Positions 27,901-37,512 of a stretch of DNA of 64,000 nucleotides are shown here, in pieces; the first letter of the stretch is position 1; each line of letters starts with the position of its first letter. A program made the translations under genes and the position numbers. The stretch spans positions 1 to 64,000 of the forward strand of contig JAXLYX010000008.1 of NCBI GenBank assembly GCA_046351215.1, given 5' to 3'. This DNA comes from JAXLYX01 sp046351215 (GTDB taxonomy: Bacteria; Myxococcota_A; Polyangia; Polyangiales; Houyiibacteriaceae). The notes beneath the pieces were generated by a model. The model saw only the letters and a program-made list of their open reading frames with translations, was not told where the DNA came from and did not search any database.

Positions 27901-29034
27901 ATGAGCCATGCATCCTCCGAGCGCTTCGCGTCCTTCCGGTCGGCGTTCCCGCTCGTCGGTCTCTTCGGTCTCGCGCTCTTCTCGATCGCGTGCGGGGGCA
28001 CCGGCCCTCACGCGCCGAATCCCTCGTCGTCGAGCGATTCCGGCGCGAGCGCGAGCGAAGCCGTCGTCGACGGCTCGACCGCGACCACGAGCACCGGCTC
28101 GAAGACGAGCCCGAGCCGCGACGCCTCCGTCGACTCGAGCGTGGCCGACGCGGGCTCGCGCGACGCGAGCGTCGATTCCGGCGCACGCGATGCGGGCGTG
28201 GACGCCGGCTCGACGGTCGCGGACTCCGGCACGACGAGCAGCGGCCCCACCACCGGGCCTTCGATCGAGGTCGCGCGCACGCAATGGGGCAACGACTACG
28301 TCACGCGCCCCGACGCGCCGCAAGGCGGCACGCTCTTCTCGGTGTGGACGAAGATCCCCGATCCCGGCACGTCGTATCCGTGGAGCCGCGGCAACATGGA
28401 CGTCTACGTGCTCCGCGGCAGCGGCTGGCACATCCGCTTCATCGTCGGCAACTCGAGCGCGAATTCCTCGACCGACGCCCGCTACAACGCGAACTCGATG
28501 CTCTTCGCCGATCCGGCGGGCACTTGGGTCGCCGACTACAGCTACTACGAGTCCGGCGGAGGGCATGCCGAAGCGCCCTACCGCGACTGGGTCTGGGCTG
28601 CGTGGCAGGTCGTCGTCTCGAACGGTTCCTTCACCCTCCGGCAGTGGCTGAAGCTCGGACCGAGCGGCGCCGTCTTCGCCGCGGGCACGAGCACCGTGAC
28701 CTTCGACGAGGTGCGGACCATTTTGACCAGCAAGGGTTGGTCGGCCGCGGACGCCGCCGCCTGGTCGCCCTCCGACGCGACCGACTTCCAGGTCGGCTAC
28801 GAGCACGGCTACCTGACGCGTGCCCGCATGGAGGCGCGCAGCACCGTGCCCACGCTCGCCGAGCTCGAGACGATCGCCCGCCACACCACGCCCGACACCG
28901 CGACCTGGGCCGACTATCCCTTCGTCTGGTCGAACGGCGCCGCCGATCTCCACGACCAGAGCGGCCACGGCCGGAACCTCCTGCCGAGGTCCGGAGGCAC
29001 GCTCTACCAGGGCGTCGCGGGGCCCTCGCTCTGA
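27901..29034 (+). CDS. Lipoprotein, downstream tandem paralogue
   Basis: 377 residues from ATG 27901 (an in-frame ATG at 27880 is also possible). The lipobox is in FSIACGG; a long Ser/Asp/Ala linker (about 30-120) precedes the 258-residue mature domain, which begins at PSIEVARTQWGNDY. That domain is a near-copy of the one in the gene upstream (YPWSRGNMDVYVLR, RFIVGNSSAN, YRDWVWAAWQVVV and DLHDQSGHGRNL are shared). Function unknown; a surface beta-sandwich protein is likely. The linkers have diverged completely while the domain is conserved. Confidence 0.75.
   Translation: MSHASSERFASFRSAFPLVGLFGLALFSIACGGTGPHAPNPSSSSDSGASASEAVVDGSTATTSTGSKTSPSRDASVDSSVADAGSRDASVDSGARDAGVDAGSTVADSGTTSSGPTTGPSIEVARTQWGNDYVTRPDAPQGGTLFSVWTKIPDPGTSYPWSRGNMDVYVLRGSGWHIRFIVGNSSANSSTDARYNANSMLFADPAGTWVADYSYYESGGGHAEAPYRDWVWAAWQVVVSNGSFTLRQWLKLGPSGAVFAAGTSTVTFDEVRTILTSKGWSAADAAAWSPSDATDFQVGYEHGYLTRARMEARSTVPTLAELETIARHTTPDTATWADYPFVWSNGAADLHDQSGHGRNLLPRSGGTLYQGVAGPSL
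28258..29034 (+). repeat. Tandem duplicated segment, second copy
   Basis: Second copy of the 777-base segment described at 27042-27818. Confidence 0.85.
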
Positions 29035-29041
29035 CGGGGCT

Positions 29042-30130
29042 TCAACCCGACGTGCGCGTCGATCGGGCCCGCCCGAACGTCGCGACGTAGATCGCCGCCG
29101 CCGTCGCCGTGAGCGAGAGCACGACCGAGATCCACAGGCCGCGGTCGCGGAAGGGCTTGCCGCAGATCGTGTACCAGCGCGCGCCCGAGGCGGGCGGCGT
29201 CGTGCACTCGAACGAGTAGTCCTCGTCGAAGTCGGAGGCGCAGAGGTACGCGCGACGCTTCGCGCCCGTGATGTCCGTCGCCTCCGCGTCGCAGGGACCG
29301 ACCTGCTCGTGCACGCCCGTGCTCCGATGCGTCCGCGGATCGAAGCCGGTGATGCAGACGGCGAGCGTCGCGAGGTAGAGGAGGATCGCCCCGAGCGGCA
29401 GACGCTCCCGCTCGCTCGGCCACGTCGCGTTCCGGAGCCCGAGCCCGGCGACGAGGGCGTAGATCGCGAGCCCCGTCCCGAGCGCGACGTAGCCCGGAGC
29501 GCCTCCGTCGAGGCGCTGCAGCGGCACCATCTGCAGCATCATCACGAGCGTCGTCAGGCCCGCGACGCGCACGAGCGCGAGCGCCGAGGCCCGCGGCGTC
29601 GGGGCCTCGCCCGCACGCAGCAGGGGCGAAGCGAGGAAGGCGAACGCACCCGTGAACGTGAGCACCCAGAGCGTGCTGCTCGTCGGCACCCCGAGCAGCC
29701 GCGCCCGGATCGGCACGTCGGTGTCGTGCCACGTCCACCACAGGAACTTCGCCCCGACGATGTCGAAGGGAGCGTAGGTGACGACGGCGACGAGCCCCGC
29801 GAGCGCCGCGGTCTGCCACCGCGAGAGCCCGAAGCGCGATGCCGCGACCGTCGGGTAGTACATGAAGAGCACGTACAGGGCCGGGATGTAGGCCGGCAGC
29901 CGCGGCGTGATCATCCACGTCGCCTGCGCGTGCCAGAAGTTGTCGACGAGCGGCAACGCCATGAAGATCAGGTCGTTCGCCGTGCCCGCGATCAGCGCCG
30001 CGAAGAAGACGACGACGTGCGCCCGATCCCTCCGCACCGCGTGCACGAGCGCGAGGATCGCCGCGAGCAGGATCGCATGCTCCCCGAGCAGGAAGGTGGG
30101 CAACACGCCCCATTGCGCGAAGGGGCTCAT
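29042..30130 (-). CDS. Multipass membrane protein (last gene of a three-gene operon)
   Basis: 362 residues with about nine to ten membrane segments (starting LLGEHAILLAAILALVHAV) and a soluble Cys-containing loop near the end (HEQVGPCDAEATDI, YLCASDFDEDYSFEC, WYTICGKPF). No family is named with confidence. The start overlaps the stop of the upstream gene by four bases. Confidence 0.65.
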   Translation of the reverse strand: MSPFAQWGVLPTFLLGEHAILLAAILALVHAVRRDRAHVVVFFAALIAGTANDLIFMALPLVDNFWHAQATWMITPRLPAYIPALYVLFMYYPTVAASRFGLSRWQTAALAGLVAVVTYAPFDIVGAKFLWWTWHDTDVPIRARLLGVPTSSTLWVLTFTGAFAFLASPLLRAGEAPTPRASALALVRVAGLTTLVMMLQMVPLQRLDGGAPGYVALGTGLAIYALVAGLGLRNATWPSERERLPLGAILLYLATLAVCITGFDPRTHRSTGVHEQVGPCDAEATDITGAKRRAYLCASDFDEDYSFECTTPPASGARWYTICGKPFRDRGLWISVVLSLTATAAAIYVATFGRARSTRTSG

Positions 30131-31683
30131 CGCAGATCCGTCCGCACGAACATCCCGCTCTCGCACTCGTACCTGCGCACCGTGACCTCGTTCCCGATCG
30201 GAGCCCCGACGAGCACCGCCCGCCCCGTGTACACCGCCCTCGCGCCCGCCGGCGCGACGATCGGGGGCAGGAGCGAGCCGAGGCCCGAGCGCACGGCGTC
30301 GACGCGGATGCGCGTCCCGCCCGGCGCGACGATCACGGGCATCGTGCCCTCGCATTCCATCGTCGGATCGGGAAGGCCGAGGTCCTGCGGCGCGCCCTGG
30401 CCGAAGAGCTCGGCTCCCCGGAGCGCGTTGCCGCAGCGGGCCACGGCGAGGTCGCGCGACTCGAGCCTCACGAGCCCGGCGTCCGTGCAACCGCCGAGGC
30501 CCGTCATCGTCGATTCCTCGCCCGAGCCCTCGAGCGGGACGACGGAGAGCGCGCCCTCCGCCTCGGTCGACGCGCAGAGCACGGCGCCGAGCCTCCCCTC
30601 GTGCGAGACGATGCCCGCGATGGGCGAGCGGCAGCGCGGACCGAGCGCGCGCACGGCCGAGGTGCGAGCCGCCGCTCCCGGGCGCAGCTCGGCGCGCCGC
30701 ACGGCGATGCACGCGCCGCCTTCGACGCCGCGCGGGCAGCTCGCCTCGCCGGCGCGGAACAGGATCTGCGAGGCCTCGTCCCCCGCGAGGGCCGCGACCT
30801 GACCGCGACGCGCGAGCGCCGACGGAGCGAGCTCGGCGAGGCGCTGGAACGGCGCGAACGCGAGCCGCGCGGCATCGCCCGAGGTCGCGAGCACGCGATG
30901 CTCGTTCAGCTCGTCGGCGCGCACCAGCGCTGCGATCGCGAGCCTTCCGCCCTCCCTCGAGGCCGAGACCTCGAGCGGCGTCGCGAGCGCCATCGGCCGA
31001 CCGTCGGCGAGCCGCTCGCTCGAGGGCGCGTAGAGCGCCACGGCCTCGCCGACCATCGCGCCCATCGCATCGACCCGCTGCATCGCGATCGTGCCGCCCG
31101 CCGACGCGGGCGCGCCCCATACGAGCAGCGCCCCTTCGCCCTGACGCACGAGATCGAACGCTCCCGGCATGGAGAGCGCGCGCGGCGCGAGGATCGGCGC
31201 CGGCGGCGCGAGCTCGGGGGTGGGCCGCGCGGGCGCGTCGTTGCGCGGCGTCTCGCCGATCGTCTCGGCCTCCGTGCCCTTCAGGGCTTCCTGGGCGATG
31301 CGCGACATCGCGCCGAGGGCGATCAGGCTCCCGAGCTGCAGGCAGAGGCTGAGCGCCACGAGACCGCCCGCGATGTACTTCACGAGCCGCTCTTCCTCCT
31401 CGGTCGGCTCGCCCCCTTCGACGGCCGCGTCCGGGATCAGCACGAGCGCGAGCAGGCCGAAGCAGCTCAAGAGCCCGAGCAGCGCGAGCCACGGCGACCG
31501 GCCCTTGCCGATCACGTATTGGCCGCAGGCCCAGAACCACGAGGCCGTCGCGACGAGCGAGAACGGGATCGAGAGGATCTGCAGTCCCAGCTCCTGCGAA
31601 CGCTGGGCGTAGTAGGCCGGAATCGAGAGCCCGATCGCGGCGAGGATGCCGAGGTTCACCCGGCGAGCCGTTCCGAAACGCAC
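30127..31683 (-). CDS. Membrane-anchored protein with large beta-rich domain
   Basis: 518 residues. Three or four N-terminal membrane segments (about 10-140) precede a large region rich in short repeated strands (LLVWGAPASAGGTIAMQRVD and similar). That pattern suggests a propeller-like extracytoplasmic domain with several Cys pairs (SCPRGVEGGAC, GCTDAG). No specific family recognised. Middle gene of a tightly spaced operon: 8 bases from the gene upstream and overlapping the one downstream. Confidence 0.6.
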   Translation of the reverse strand: MRFGTARRVNLGILAAIGLSIPAYYAQRSQELGLQILSIPFSLVATASWFWACGQYVIGKGRSPWLALLGLLSCFGLLALVLIPDAAVEGGEPTEEEERLVKYIAGGLVALSLCLQLGSLIALGAMSRIAQEALKGTEAETIGETPRNDAPARPTPELAPPAPILAPRALSMPGAFDLVRQGEGALLVWGAPASAGGTIAMQRVDAMGAMVGEAVALYAPSSERLADGRPMALATPLEVSASREGGRLAIAALVRADELNEHRVLATSGDAARLAFAPFQRLAELAPSALARRGQVAALAGDEASQILFRAGEASCPRGVEGGACIAVRRAELRPGAAARTSAVRALGPRCRSPIAGIVSHEGRLGAVLCASTEAEGALSVVPLEGSGEESTMTGLGGCTDAGLVRLESRDLAVARCGNALRGAELFGQGAPQDLGLPDPTMECEGTMPVIVAPGGTRIRVDAVRSGLGSLLPPIVAPAGARAVYTGRAVLVGAPIGNEVTVRRYECESGMFVRTDLR

Positions 31684-31691
31684 CTTGGGCT

Positions 31692-32168
31692 TCAGCCTTG
31701 CTTGATTCCGAGCTCCGAGAGCTTACGGCGCATTTCTTCCACGACCTCGGCGACCGGGCCCGTGGTTCCGGCGGAATGGTCCTCGGGTCCGGGCTCGATC
31801 ACGATCCGGAACCGGACCTCCTCGAGGAAGTTCTTGTGGGGATCGACGAAGACCGAGCCGTTGTAGGGCTCCTTGTGCACGAGCGCCTCGGCGATGTGCG
31901 TCGGCGCGACGACGCGGGCGATGGCGCGCAGCACGTCGTGGACGTGGTGCGAGACCTCCTCGCCCTCGAGCTTCGCGTCCTCCTTCGAGCGCGAGCCGTA
32001 GAGGTCCACGATCCATCCGTGGCGCTCGGTGACGCCGCCCGGCTTCACGAGCTGGTTCGCACCGACCTCGTAGCGGACTCCGTGCTTCGTCGCGAGAGCC
32101 TGGAGGTCGTCCTTGGAGAGGCCCTCCGTGAACGGATCGATTTCGAGGTTCCCTTCCTGATGCGACAT
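31692..32168 (-). CDS. Hypothetical cytoplasmic protein (first gene of the operon)
   Basis: 158 residues, acidic, no signal peptide or membrane segments. The N-terminal part (DPFTEGLSKDDLQALATKHG) is helical; the middle (HVHDVLRAIARVVAPTHIAEALVHKEPYNG, in part) and end (AEVVEEMRRKLSELGI) look like a compact folded domain. Not recognised. It leads the operon with the two membrane proteins. Confidence 0.6.
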   Translation of the reverse strand: MSHQEGNLEIDPFTEGLSKDDLQALATKHGVRYEVGANQLVKPGGVTERHGWIVDLYGSRSKEDAKLEGEEVSHHVHDVLRAIARVVAPTHIAEALVHKEPYNGSVFVDPHKNFLEEVRFRIVIEPGPEDHSAGTTGPVAEVVEEMRRKLSELGIKQG

Positions 32169-32297
32169 GCTCGCCTCCCCCGGTCCCCCCGGGCCTTCCT
32201 CGGACCGTAGCGTACCCCCATCCGGGGCCCCACGTCTCCGGGAGAGCTACGCACGGGTGGCGTGGACCGACAGGCACGGCCGCGTTACAAGCGCGCC

Positions 32298-33047
32298 ATG
32301 GTGCAACACGGGAAGGGGATGCCCGCTTCGAAGGCCCGTCGGGGGCTCGCCTTCACCCTCGACTACCTGGCGTTCAGCGCGATCACGGCCCCGCTCACCG
32401 TCGGCCTGCAGCGCCACGGCGTGCACGCCTTCCTCGCCCTCGGTGTGGCCCTCGTCGCCTTCGTCTTCTTCGCGCTGCATTTCGAGACGCGCAGGCGCAC
32501 CACCCCGGGACGCTGGGCCCTCGGCATCTCCTGGGACGCGGATGCCTGGCGCGTCGACCCGGCCGTCGCCGGCGCGGAGGCCTGGTGGACGATGCTCGTC
32601 GCCTTCCTCGGCGTGCTCGATGCCGCGAAGGCCGTCGCACGCGTCTCGAGCGGCCTCCCGCCTCCGCCCTTCTTCGGCCTGCCGCTCGGCGTCGTCGCGC
32701 TCCACGCGATCGTCACGGGCTCGGGGCTCGTGCGCTTCGTCGCCTCGCTCTTCGTCTTCCGCGGGCGCGGGTGGGCGGCGCTCGTCGGGGTCGCGCTCCT
32801 CTTCGTGGACCTCGGGAGCATGCTCGTCTCGGGCCCCGCGTTCCGGGCCTGGATCGTCGAGCGCGCCTACGTGCAGGCCGCCGAGGTCGGAACGCATCCG
32901 ACGAACGAGAGCCTCGAGGCGATGGCGAAGTACATGCCGATCGGCGTGTGGACCGCGGTGATCTTCGGCGTGCCCTGGCTCGCCGCCGCGGCCCTGCGTT
33001 TCCGCCGTCAGCGCAAGCGCACGCCCGCCGTCACCACGCCCGAATAG
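32298..33047 (+). CDS. RDD-like membrane protein
   Basis: 249 residues from ATG 32298 (in-frame ATG at 32262 also possible). Four or more membrane segments, with the loop TRRRTTPGRWALGI matching the conserved turn of RDD-family membrane proteins; the first segment contains ARRGLAFTLDYLAF, typical of the family's Arg-Asp pattern. Role unknown. Its 3' end overlaps the convergent outer-membrane gene by about 40 bases. Confidence 0.7.
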   Translation: MVQHGKGMPASKARRGLAFTLDYLAFSAITAPLTVGLQRHGVHAFLALGVALVAFVFFALHFETRRRTTPGRWALGISWDADAWRVDPAVAGAEAWWTMLVAFLGVLDAAKAVARVSSGLPPPPFFGLPLGVVALHAIVTGSGLVRFVASLFVFRGRGWAALVGVALLFVDLGSMLVSGPAFRAWIVERAYVQAAEVGTHPTNESLEAMAKYMPIGVWTAVIFGVPWLAAAALRFRRQRKRTPAVTTPE

Positions 33048-34185
33048 AGCGGCTGCGCGAGCTGCCACGGCGACGGGAACGCCATGCCGAACCGCCCGTA
33101 GAACTGCCATCCACCGAAGCGCAGATCGACGAAGGCCTCGGCCCCGCCCGCGCCGCCGAAGGTCATCAGCTGGCCGCGCCGGTACGGATCGTTGAACGCG
33201 CCGCCGTTCACGGCGACGCCGGCCTCGTGCGGCGAAGCGCCGAGCTTCACGTGCAGGCTCGCCTGCCCCGCGACGAGGCGCTCCGAGAGGAACGTCGCCC
33301 AGGGGAGGCCGGCGAGCGGGATCACGTAGGGGTTCATGCCGCCCGCGCGGTTGCGCGTGAGGTCGTCCTCGCCGTGGCCCCAGCTCGCATGTTCTTCGAG
33401 CTGCAACCTTCCCCACTGCCGAGCGCGACGCCCGCGTACATCCACTGCCGCGCCATCATCACGGGCATGCCCGGACGGTTGCGCGGATCGGTCTGCCCGC
33501 CGCCCGTGTCGTAGCCCCACGCGCGACGGTCCGAGCGAACGTCGAGGCCGAGCTGCACGCCGACGGTGATGCCCGTGATGCGCGGATGGAAGCGATGCGC
33601 CTCCCACTCCTCGGAGCCCGCCTTCACGTCCCAATACGTGTAGCCGAGGCGCGGCTCGAAGACGAAGGTGTTCGGCGGGAGCACGAAGGTGTCGTCCGTG
33701 CCGCCCATGCGGCCGAAGAACCACTGCCGCACGCCGGGGATGAGCTCGAGCGAGTGGCGCGGCGCGAAGTGCCACTTCATCGACGGCATCAGCTGCGCGT
33801 AGCTGCCGTAGAAGCTGCGGCCCGAGTTGCGCTCGCCCTGCTGCCGGTACGCGAAGAGCAGGCCCGAGAGCAGCGCCTCGCCCTTGCCGACGATCGAGAG
33901 CTCGATCTTCCCGTTCGCGAAGCGCATCCCCTCGAAGCCGACGAGGACGGTGTCGGTGTTGTAGAGGAGGTGGAGCCGGCCCCCGGCCGCGAGGCCCGTG
34001 CGCTGCGCGTCGACGAGGGCCCAGCCGTTCCCCCCGAACGTCGGCGCGTGCCAGAACTCGAAGCCACCGGCGGCGGCGACCCTCCAGCCCCCGTCCGCCT
34101 TCGCGGACGGTGCGGGCCCGAAGCCCCAGGCCGCGCACGCGACCAGGAGCGCCCAAGCGATGCGGCGATTCCCCATGGGGCCCAT
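33008..34185 (-). pseudogene. Outer-membrane beta-barrel-like protein, frameshifted in this sequence
   Basis: Signal peptide (WALLVACAAWGFGPAPSAKA) followed by strand-rich sequence with aromatic ends (GGRLHLLYNTDTVLVGFEGM, FVFEPRLGYTYWDV). Near 33407-33408 the frame changes in a short G run of the coding strand; an extra G gives GSGEGLQLEEHASWGHG and a continuous protein of about 392 residues ending LYSGVVTAGVRLR, a typical barrel terminus. No named family. The start at 34185 could instead be 34176. Confidence 0.6.
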
Positions 34186-34221
34186 CTATGGGCCCCGACG
34201 ACGGAATTTCGAACCCCCAGA

Positions 34222-34250
34222 TTGACAATGCTCGTTTTCACATCTATCTG
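34222..34250 (+). promoter_or_regulatory. Sigma-70-type promoter for the monooxygenase gene
   Basis: TTGACA at 34222-34227, a 17-base spacer, then TATCTG at 34245-34250. The -35 matches consensus fully. The gene start lies about 64 bases downstream of the -10. Confidence 0.6.
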
Positions 34251-34270
34251 ACATGAGTCGGTGTCAGATA
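34245..34270. promoter_or_regulatory. Palindromic operator overlapping the -10 element
   Basis: TATCTGACA, 8 bases, TGTCAGATA: perfect 9-bp arms covering the -10 and the expected transcription start. This is the position and size of a TetR-family repressor site. No TetR gene lies nearby, so the repressor would be encoded elsewhere. Confidence 0.6.
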
Positions 34271-34313
34271 CGCATGCCCCGGCCGGGCCGGGGGCCCCCA
34301 GCGAGGTTCGTCC

Positions 34314-35849
34314 ATGAACACCCTGCACACGCTCCGCACCCCCGAGACCGAGGTCGTCGACGTCGCCATCGTCGGCGCGGGCTTCGGCGGCCTCTGCCAG
34401 GCCATCTTCCTGAAGGAGGCCGGCATCACGAATTTCGTGATCCTCGAGAAGGGCGAGGAGGTCGGAGGCACCTGGCGCGACAACACCTATCCGGGCTGCG
34501 CCTGCGACGTGCAGTCGCACATGTACTCGTACTCGTTCTACGGGAAGCCCGATTGGTCGAAGCGCTACGCGCCCTGGGACGAGATCCAGGGCTACATCCT
34601 CGACGTCACGGAGAAGTACGGCCTGCGGCCTCACATCCGCTTCGGCTGCGAGATCGACGAGGCCCGCTTCGACGAGAAGACCGGCACGTGGACCCGGTCC
34701 GCGCAGCGAACGGCAAGACCGTGGTCGCGAAGCATTGGGTCCTCGCGAACGGCCCGCTGCACGTCCCCGCGATCCCCGAGATCCCCGGCCTCGACAAGTT
34801 CGAGGGCAAGGTGATGCACTCGGCGCGCTGGGATCATTCCTACGATCTGCGCGGCAAGAACGTCGTCTCGATCGGCACGGGCGGAAGCGCGATCCAGTAC
34901 TGCCCCGAGATCGCGCCCGACGTGAAGCAGCTCTACGTCTTCCAGCGCACGCCGGCGTGGGTCATCCCCCGCGACGAGCGTCGCTACTTCGGCATCCAGA
35001 AGGAGCTCTTCCGCCGCTTCCCGAGCCTGAGAGCTCCACCGCTCGCGCCTCTACTGGACCAACGAGTCGCGCGTCTGGCCGATCTTCAACCCGGCGCTCG
35101 CGAGCACGTTGCAGAACCTGGTGAAGCTCTCGATCAAGCTCCAGGTGAAGGACAAGAAGCTCGCCGAGAAGCTCACGCCCGACTACACGATCGGCTGCAA
35201 GCGCGTCCTGATCTCGAACAAGTGGTACCCGATGTTCAATCGGAAGAACGTCGAGCTCGTCACCGACGGAATCCGCGAGATCACCGAGACCGGCATCGTC
35301 ACGAAGGACGGCGTCGAGCGCCCCGCCGACTGCATCATCCTGGGCACCGGCTTCATCGTCGACCCGCGCATCTACATGAAGAGCTTCGAGCTCACCGGGC
35401 TCGGCGGCCGTCGCATCCAGGACGACTGGAAGAACAACGCCGAGGCCTACTACGGCATCGCCGTGAGCGGGTACCCGAACTTCTACCAGCTCGTCGGACC
35501 GAACACGGGGCTCGGGCACAACTCGATCATCTTCATGATCGAGTGCCAGGCGAAGTACATCGTCGAGCTCATCCAGATGGCGAAGGCCGAGAAGGCGGAC
35601 TACGTGGATGTGAAGGCGGACGTGCAGCGGGAGTTCAACGACGAGCTGCAGAAGGAGTTCGTGGGGACGGTGTGGAGCACCGGGTGCACGAGCTGGTACC
35701 AGCAGGCGGATGGGCGGAACGTGGCGATCTGGCCGTCGTCGACGTGGAGGTATTGGTTGGAGACGCGGAAGGTGCGGAAGGGCGCGTATGAGTTTGTGAA
35801 GTGCGCGGGTGGGGTGGGGGCGAGCGGGAGGGTGGCGGAGAGGGCCTGA
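34314..35849 (+). pseudogene. Baeyer-Villiger-type flavin monooxygenase, two frameshifts in this sequence
   Basis: An intact version would have about 511 residues. FAD motif GAGFGGLCQA near 22, second motif GTGGSA for NADPH, and the Baeyer-Villiger fingerprint FxGxxxHxxxW present as FEGKVMHSARW. The ending (GPNTGLGHNSIIFMIECQ) is typical of the 4-hydroxyacetophenone/phenylacetone-like group. The frame shifts in the C run at 34693-34695 (one C short gives WTPVRAANGK) and again near 35027-35033 (CTGAGAGCTC, where two bases appear missing). Both sides are well conserved, so recent breaks or errors. It would oxidise ketones to esters with NADPH and O2. Expressed from a repressible promoter. Confidence 0.85.
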
Positions 35850-36011
35850 GGCCTAGGCGCTCGAGGGCGGAGCAGGTGCCGCTCGTCTGACGGTGCGTGA
35901 TGGCTTTGCCGTCGCGACCGTTGGGCGGGCGGTTTTGCGTTGGGGGCGGGGCGGGGGCCGATGGGGGCTCCGCGGTGGGAGCTGGGATTCCCTCGAATCC
36001 GTTGACACGGG

Positions 36012-36297
36012 CTATGCGGCAGTCGCCGTGTCGCAAAGGTTCTCCGCCTCCGCGGGGCTAATGCAGCCGAGCGTCGAGTGGAGACGCTCGCGATTGTAGA
36101 AGATCTCGACTTAGTCGAAGAGCGCGCGCGTTCGACGTCCACGGGGTCGTGTCGAGGAGCTCGACCTTGATGGTGCTGAAGAAGGACTCGGCGACGACGT
36201 TGTCCCAGCAGTTCCCCTTGCGGCTCATGCTGACGTCAACGCCGGCGTCGGCGAGCGCCCCGTAGGCGACGCGCTTCGTGTGATCGCAGACGATGGC
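36012..36297 (-). pseudogene. IS3-family transposase remnant (3' end of orfB)
   Basis: The reverse strand reads RKGNCWDNVVAESFFSTIK and, after an in-frame TAA at 36111-36113, VEIFYNRERLHSTLGC and ISPAEAENL, the C-terminal part of an IS3 DDE transposase including the catalytic Glu. The rest is missing. It lies directly beside the full IS3-family element but belongs to a different IS3 subgroup. Confidence 0.88.
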
Positions 36298-36334
36298 GGA
36301 TCTTCAAGGAAGACTCAGTTCGAGTGAGACCCGG

Positions 36335-36359
36335 TGAGCGTCAAGGTAGTTGCCGCCTG
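36335..36359 (+). repeat. Terminal inverted repeat of IS element 1 (right end)
   Basis: Pairs with 38075-38098 in inverted orientation; the shared core is TAGTTGCCGCCT, with a few mismatches outward. Confidence 0.75.
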
Positions 36360-36363
36360 AAGT

Positions 36364-37512
36364 TCATGCGGTTGCCATCTGCGCGGCGTGGCGCCGCGGT
36401 GGCGTGAGCGATACCGCCGACGCGTTGGGCGGCACCAGGCTCGTCGACGGAGCTACTCCGACACGGAGCATCTCCGCCGCGCGAGCTCTCGTCTGCGGGT
36501 CGCGCGGATTGAGCGTCACGAGCGCGGGAGCGTCCCAGTGCCGCGTGGTGCGGCTCCATCGTCCGGGGTTTCGGCGACGGGCGGCCTCGTACACGGCGCG
36601 GCGCTCGACGAGCACGTCGACGTCGCGTCCGTGATGACGGTCGTCGGGCGTCACGAAACCGACGGCACTGTGAAGGTGCTCGTGGTTGTACCAGCTGACG
36701 AATCGCTCGACCCACGCCCACGCGTCGTCGACGGACCGGAACGGCCGTCGCGGATACGCGGGCGCGTACTTCAGCGTGCGGAAGAGCGACTCCGAGTACG
36801 GGTTGTCGTCGCTCACGCTCGGTCGGCTGAAGGACGAAACGATGCCGAGGCTCTGCATGGTGGCGAGCATCGTCGCGCCCTTCATCGGGCTTCCGTTGTC
36901 GGAGTGCAGCGTCATCACGTGAGGCTTCACGCCGTGCTCAGCGAAGGCTTCGGCGAGCGCCTGGCTCGCGAGCTCGGTGCTCTCCTCGTCGTGCACCACC
37001 GCCTTCATGATGCGGCGGCTCCAGACGTCGACGAAGAGGTACAGGTAGAAGAACCGGCCGCGGACGGGCGATGGAAGGTACGTGATGTCCCAGCTCCACA
37101 ACTGGTTCGGACCCGAGGCGAGAATCTCCTCCGGTCGGTGGACGGTCCGAGGCTTGGTGGAGCTACGGTGGGTCATGAGGTCGTGCTCGTGGAGCACGCG
37201 ATAGAAGGTCGATTCTGACGCGAGGTACACGCCACGGTCCGCGAGTCGCGGCACGATTTGCTTGGGCGAGACGTTGCGGAACTCGGGCGCGGTCGCCGTG
37301 GCGACGACGGCCGTGCGCTCGTCGTCCGAGAGCTTCTGCTTGGGTGTCGACCTGGGCCCGCGACGCAGGTCTTCGCCGCCCGCGGGAAGGCGACGCCAAC
37401 GCTGCACGGTGCGTGGATGCAATCCGGCCTCGCGGCACGCCATCACGAATCGGCATCCGTTCGTCACGGCCTCGTCGAGCAGAGCGAGGGTGGAGGCTCG
37501 CTCGTCGGTCAT
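36364..37512 (-). CDS. IS3-family transposase OrfB (DDE)
   Basis: 382 residues. Contains the HTH_21-type region and rve integrase core with the DDE triad in NQLWSWDITYL, TLHSDNGSPM and NPYSESLFRTLKY. Starts at 37512, overlapping the orfA stop by four bases. Its frame stays open upstream through the A7 run, allowing an OrfAB fusion by -1 frameshifting. Appears intact. Confidence 0.93.
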   Translation of the reverse strand: MTDERASTLALLDEAVTNGCRFVMACREAGLHPRTVQRWRRLPAGGEDLRRGPRSTPKQKLSDDERTAVVATATAPEFRNVSPKQIVPRLADRGVYLASESTFYRVLHEHDLMTHRSSTKPRTVHRPEEILASGPNQLWSWDITYLPSPVRGRFFYLYLFVDVWSRRIMKAVVHDEESTELASQALAEAFAEHGVKPHVMTLHSDNGSPMKGATMLATMQSLGIVSSFSRPSVSDDNPYSESLFRTLKYAPAYPRRPFRSVDDAWAWVERFVSWYNHEHLHSAVGFVTPDDRHHGRDVDVLVERRAVYEAARRRNPGRWSRTTRHWDAPALVTLNPRDPQTRARAAEMLRVGVAPSTSLVPPNASAVSLTPPRRHAAQMATA

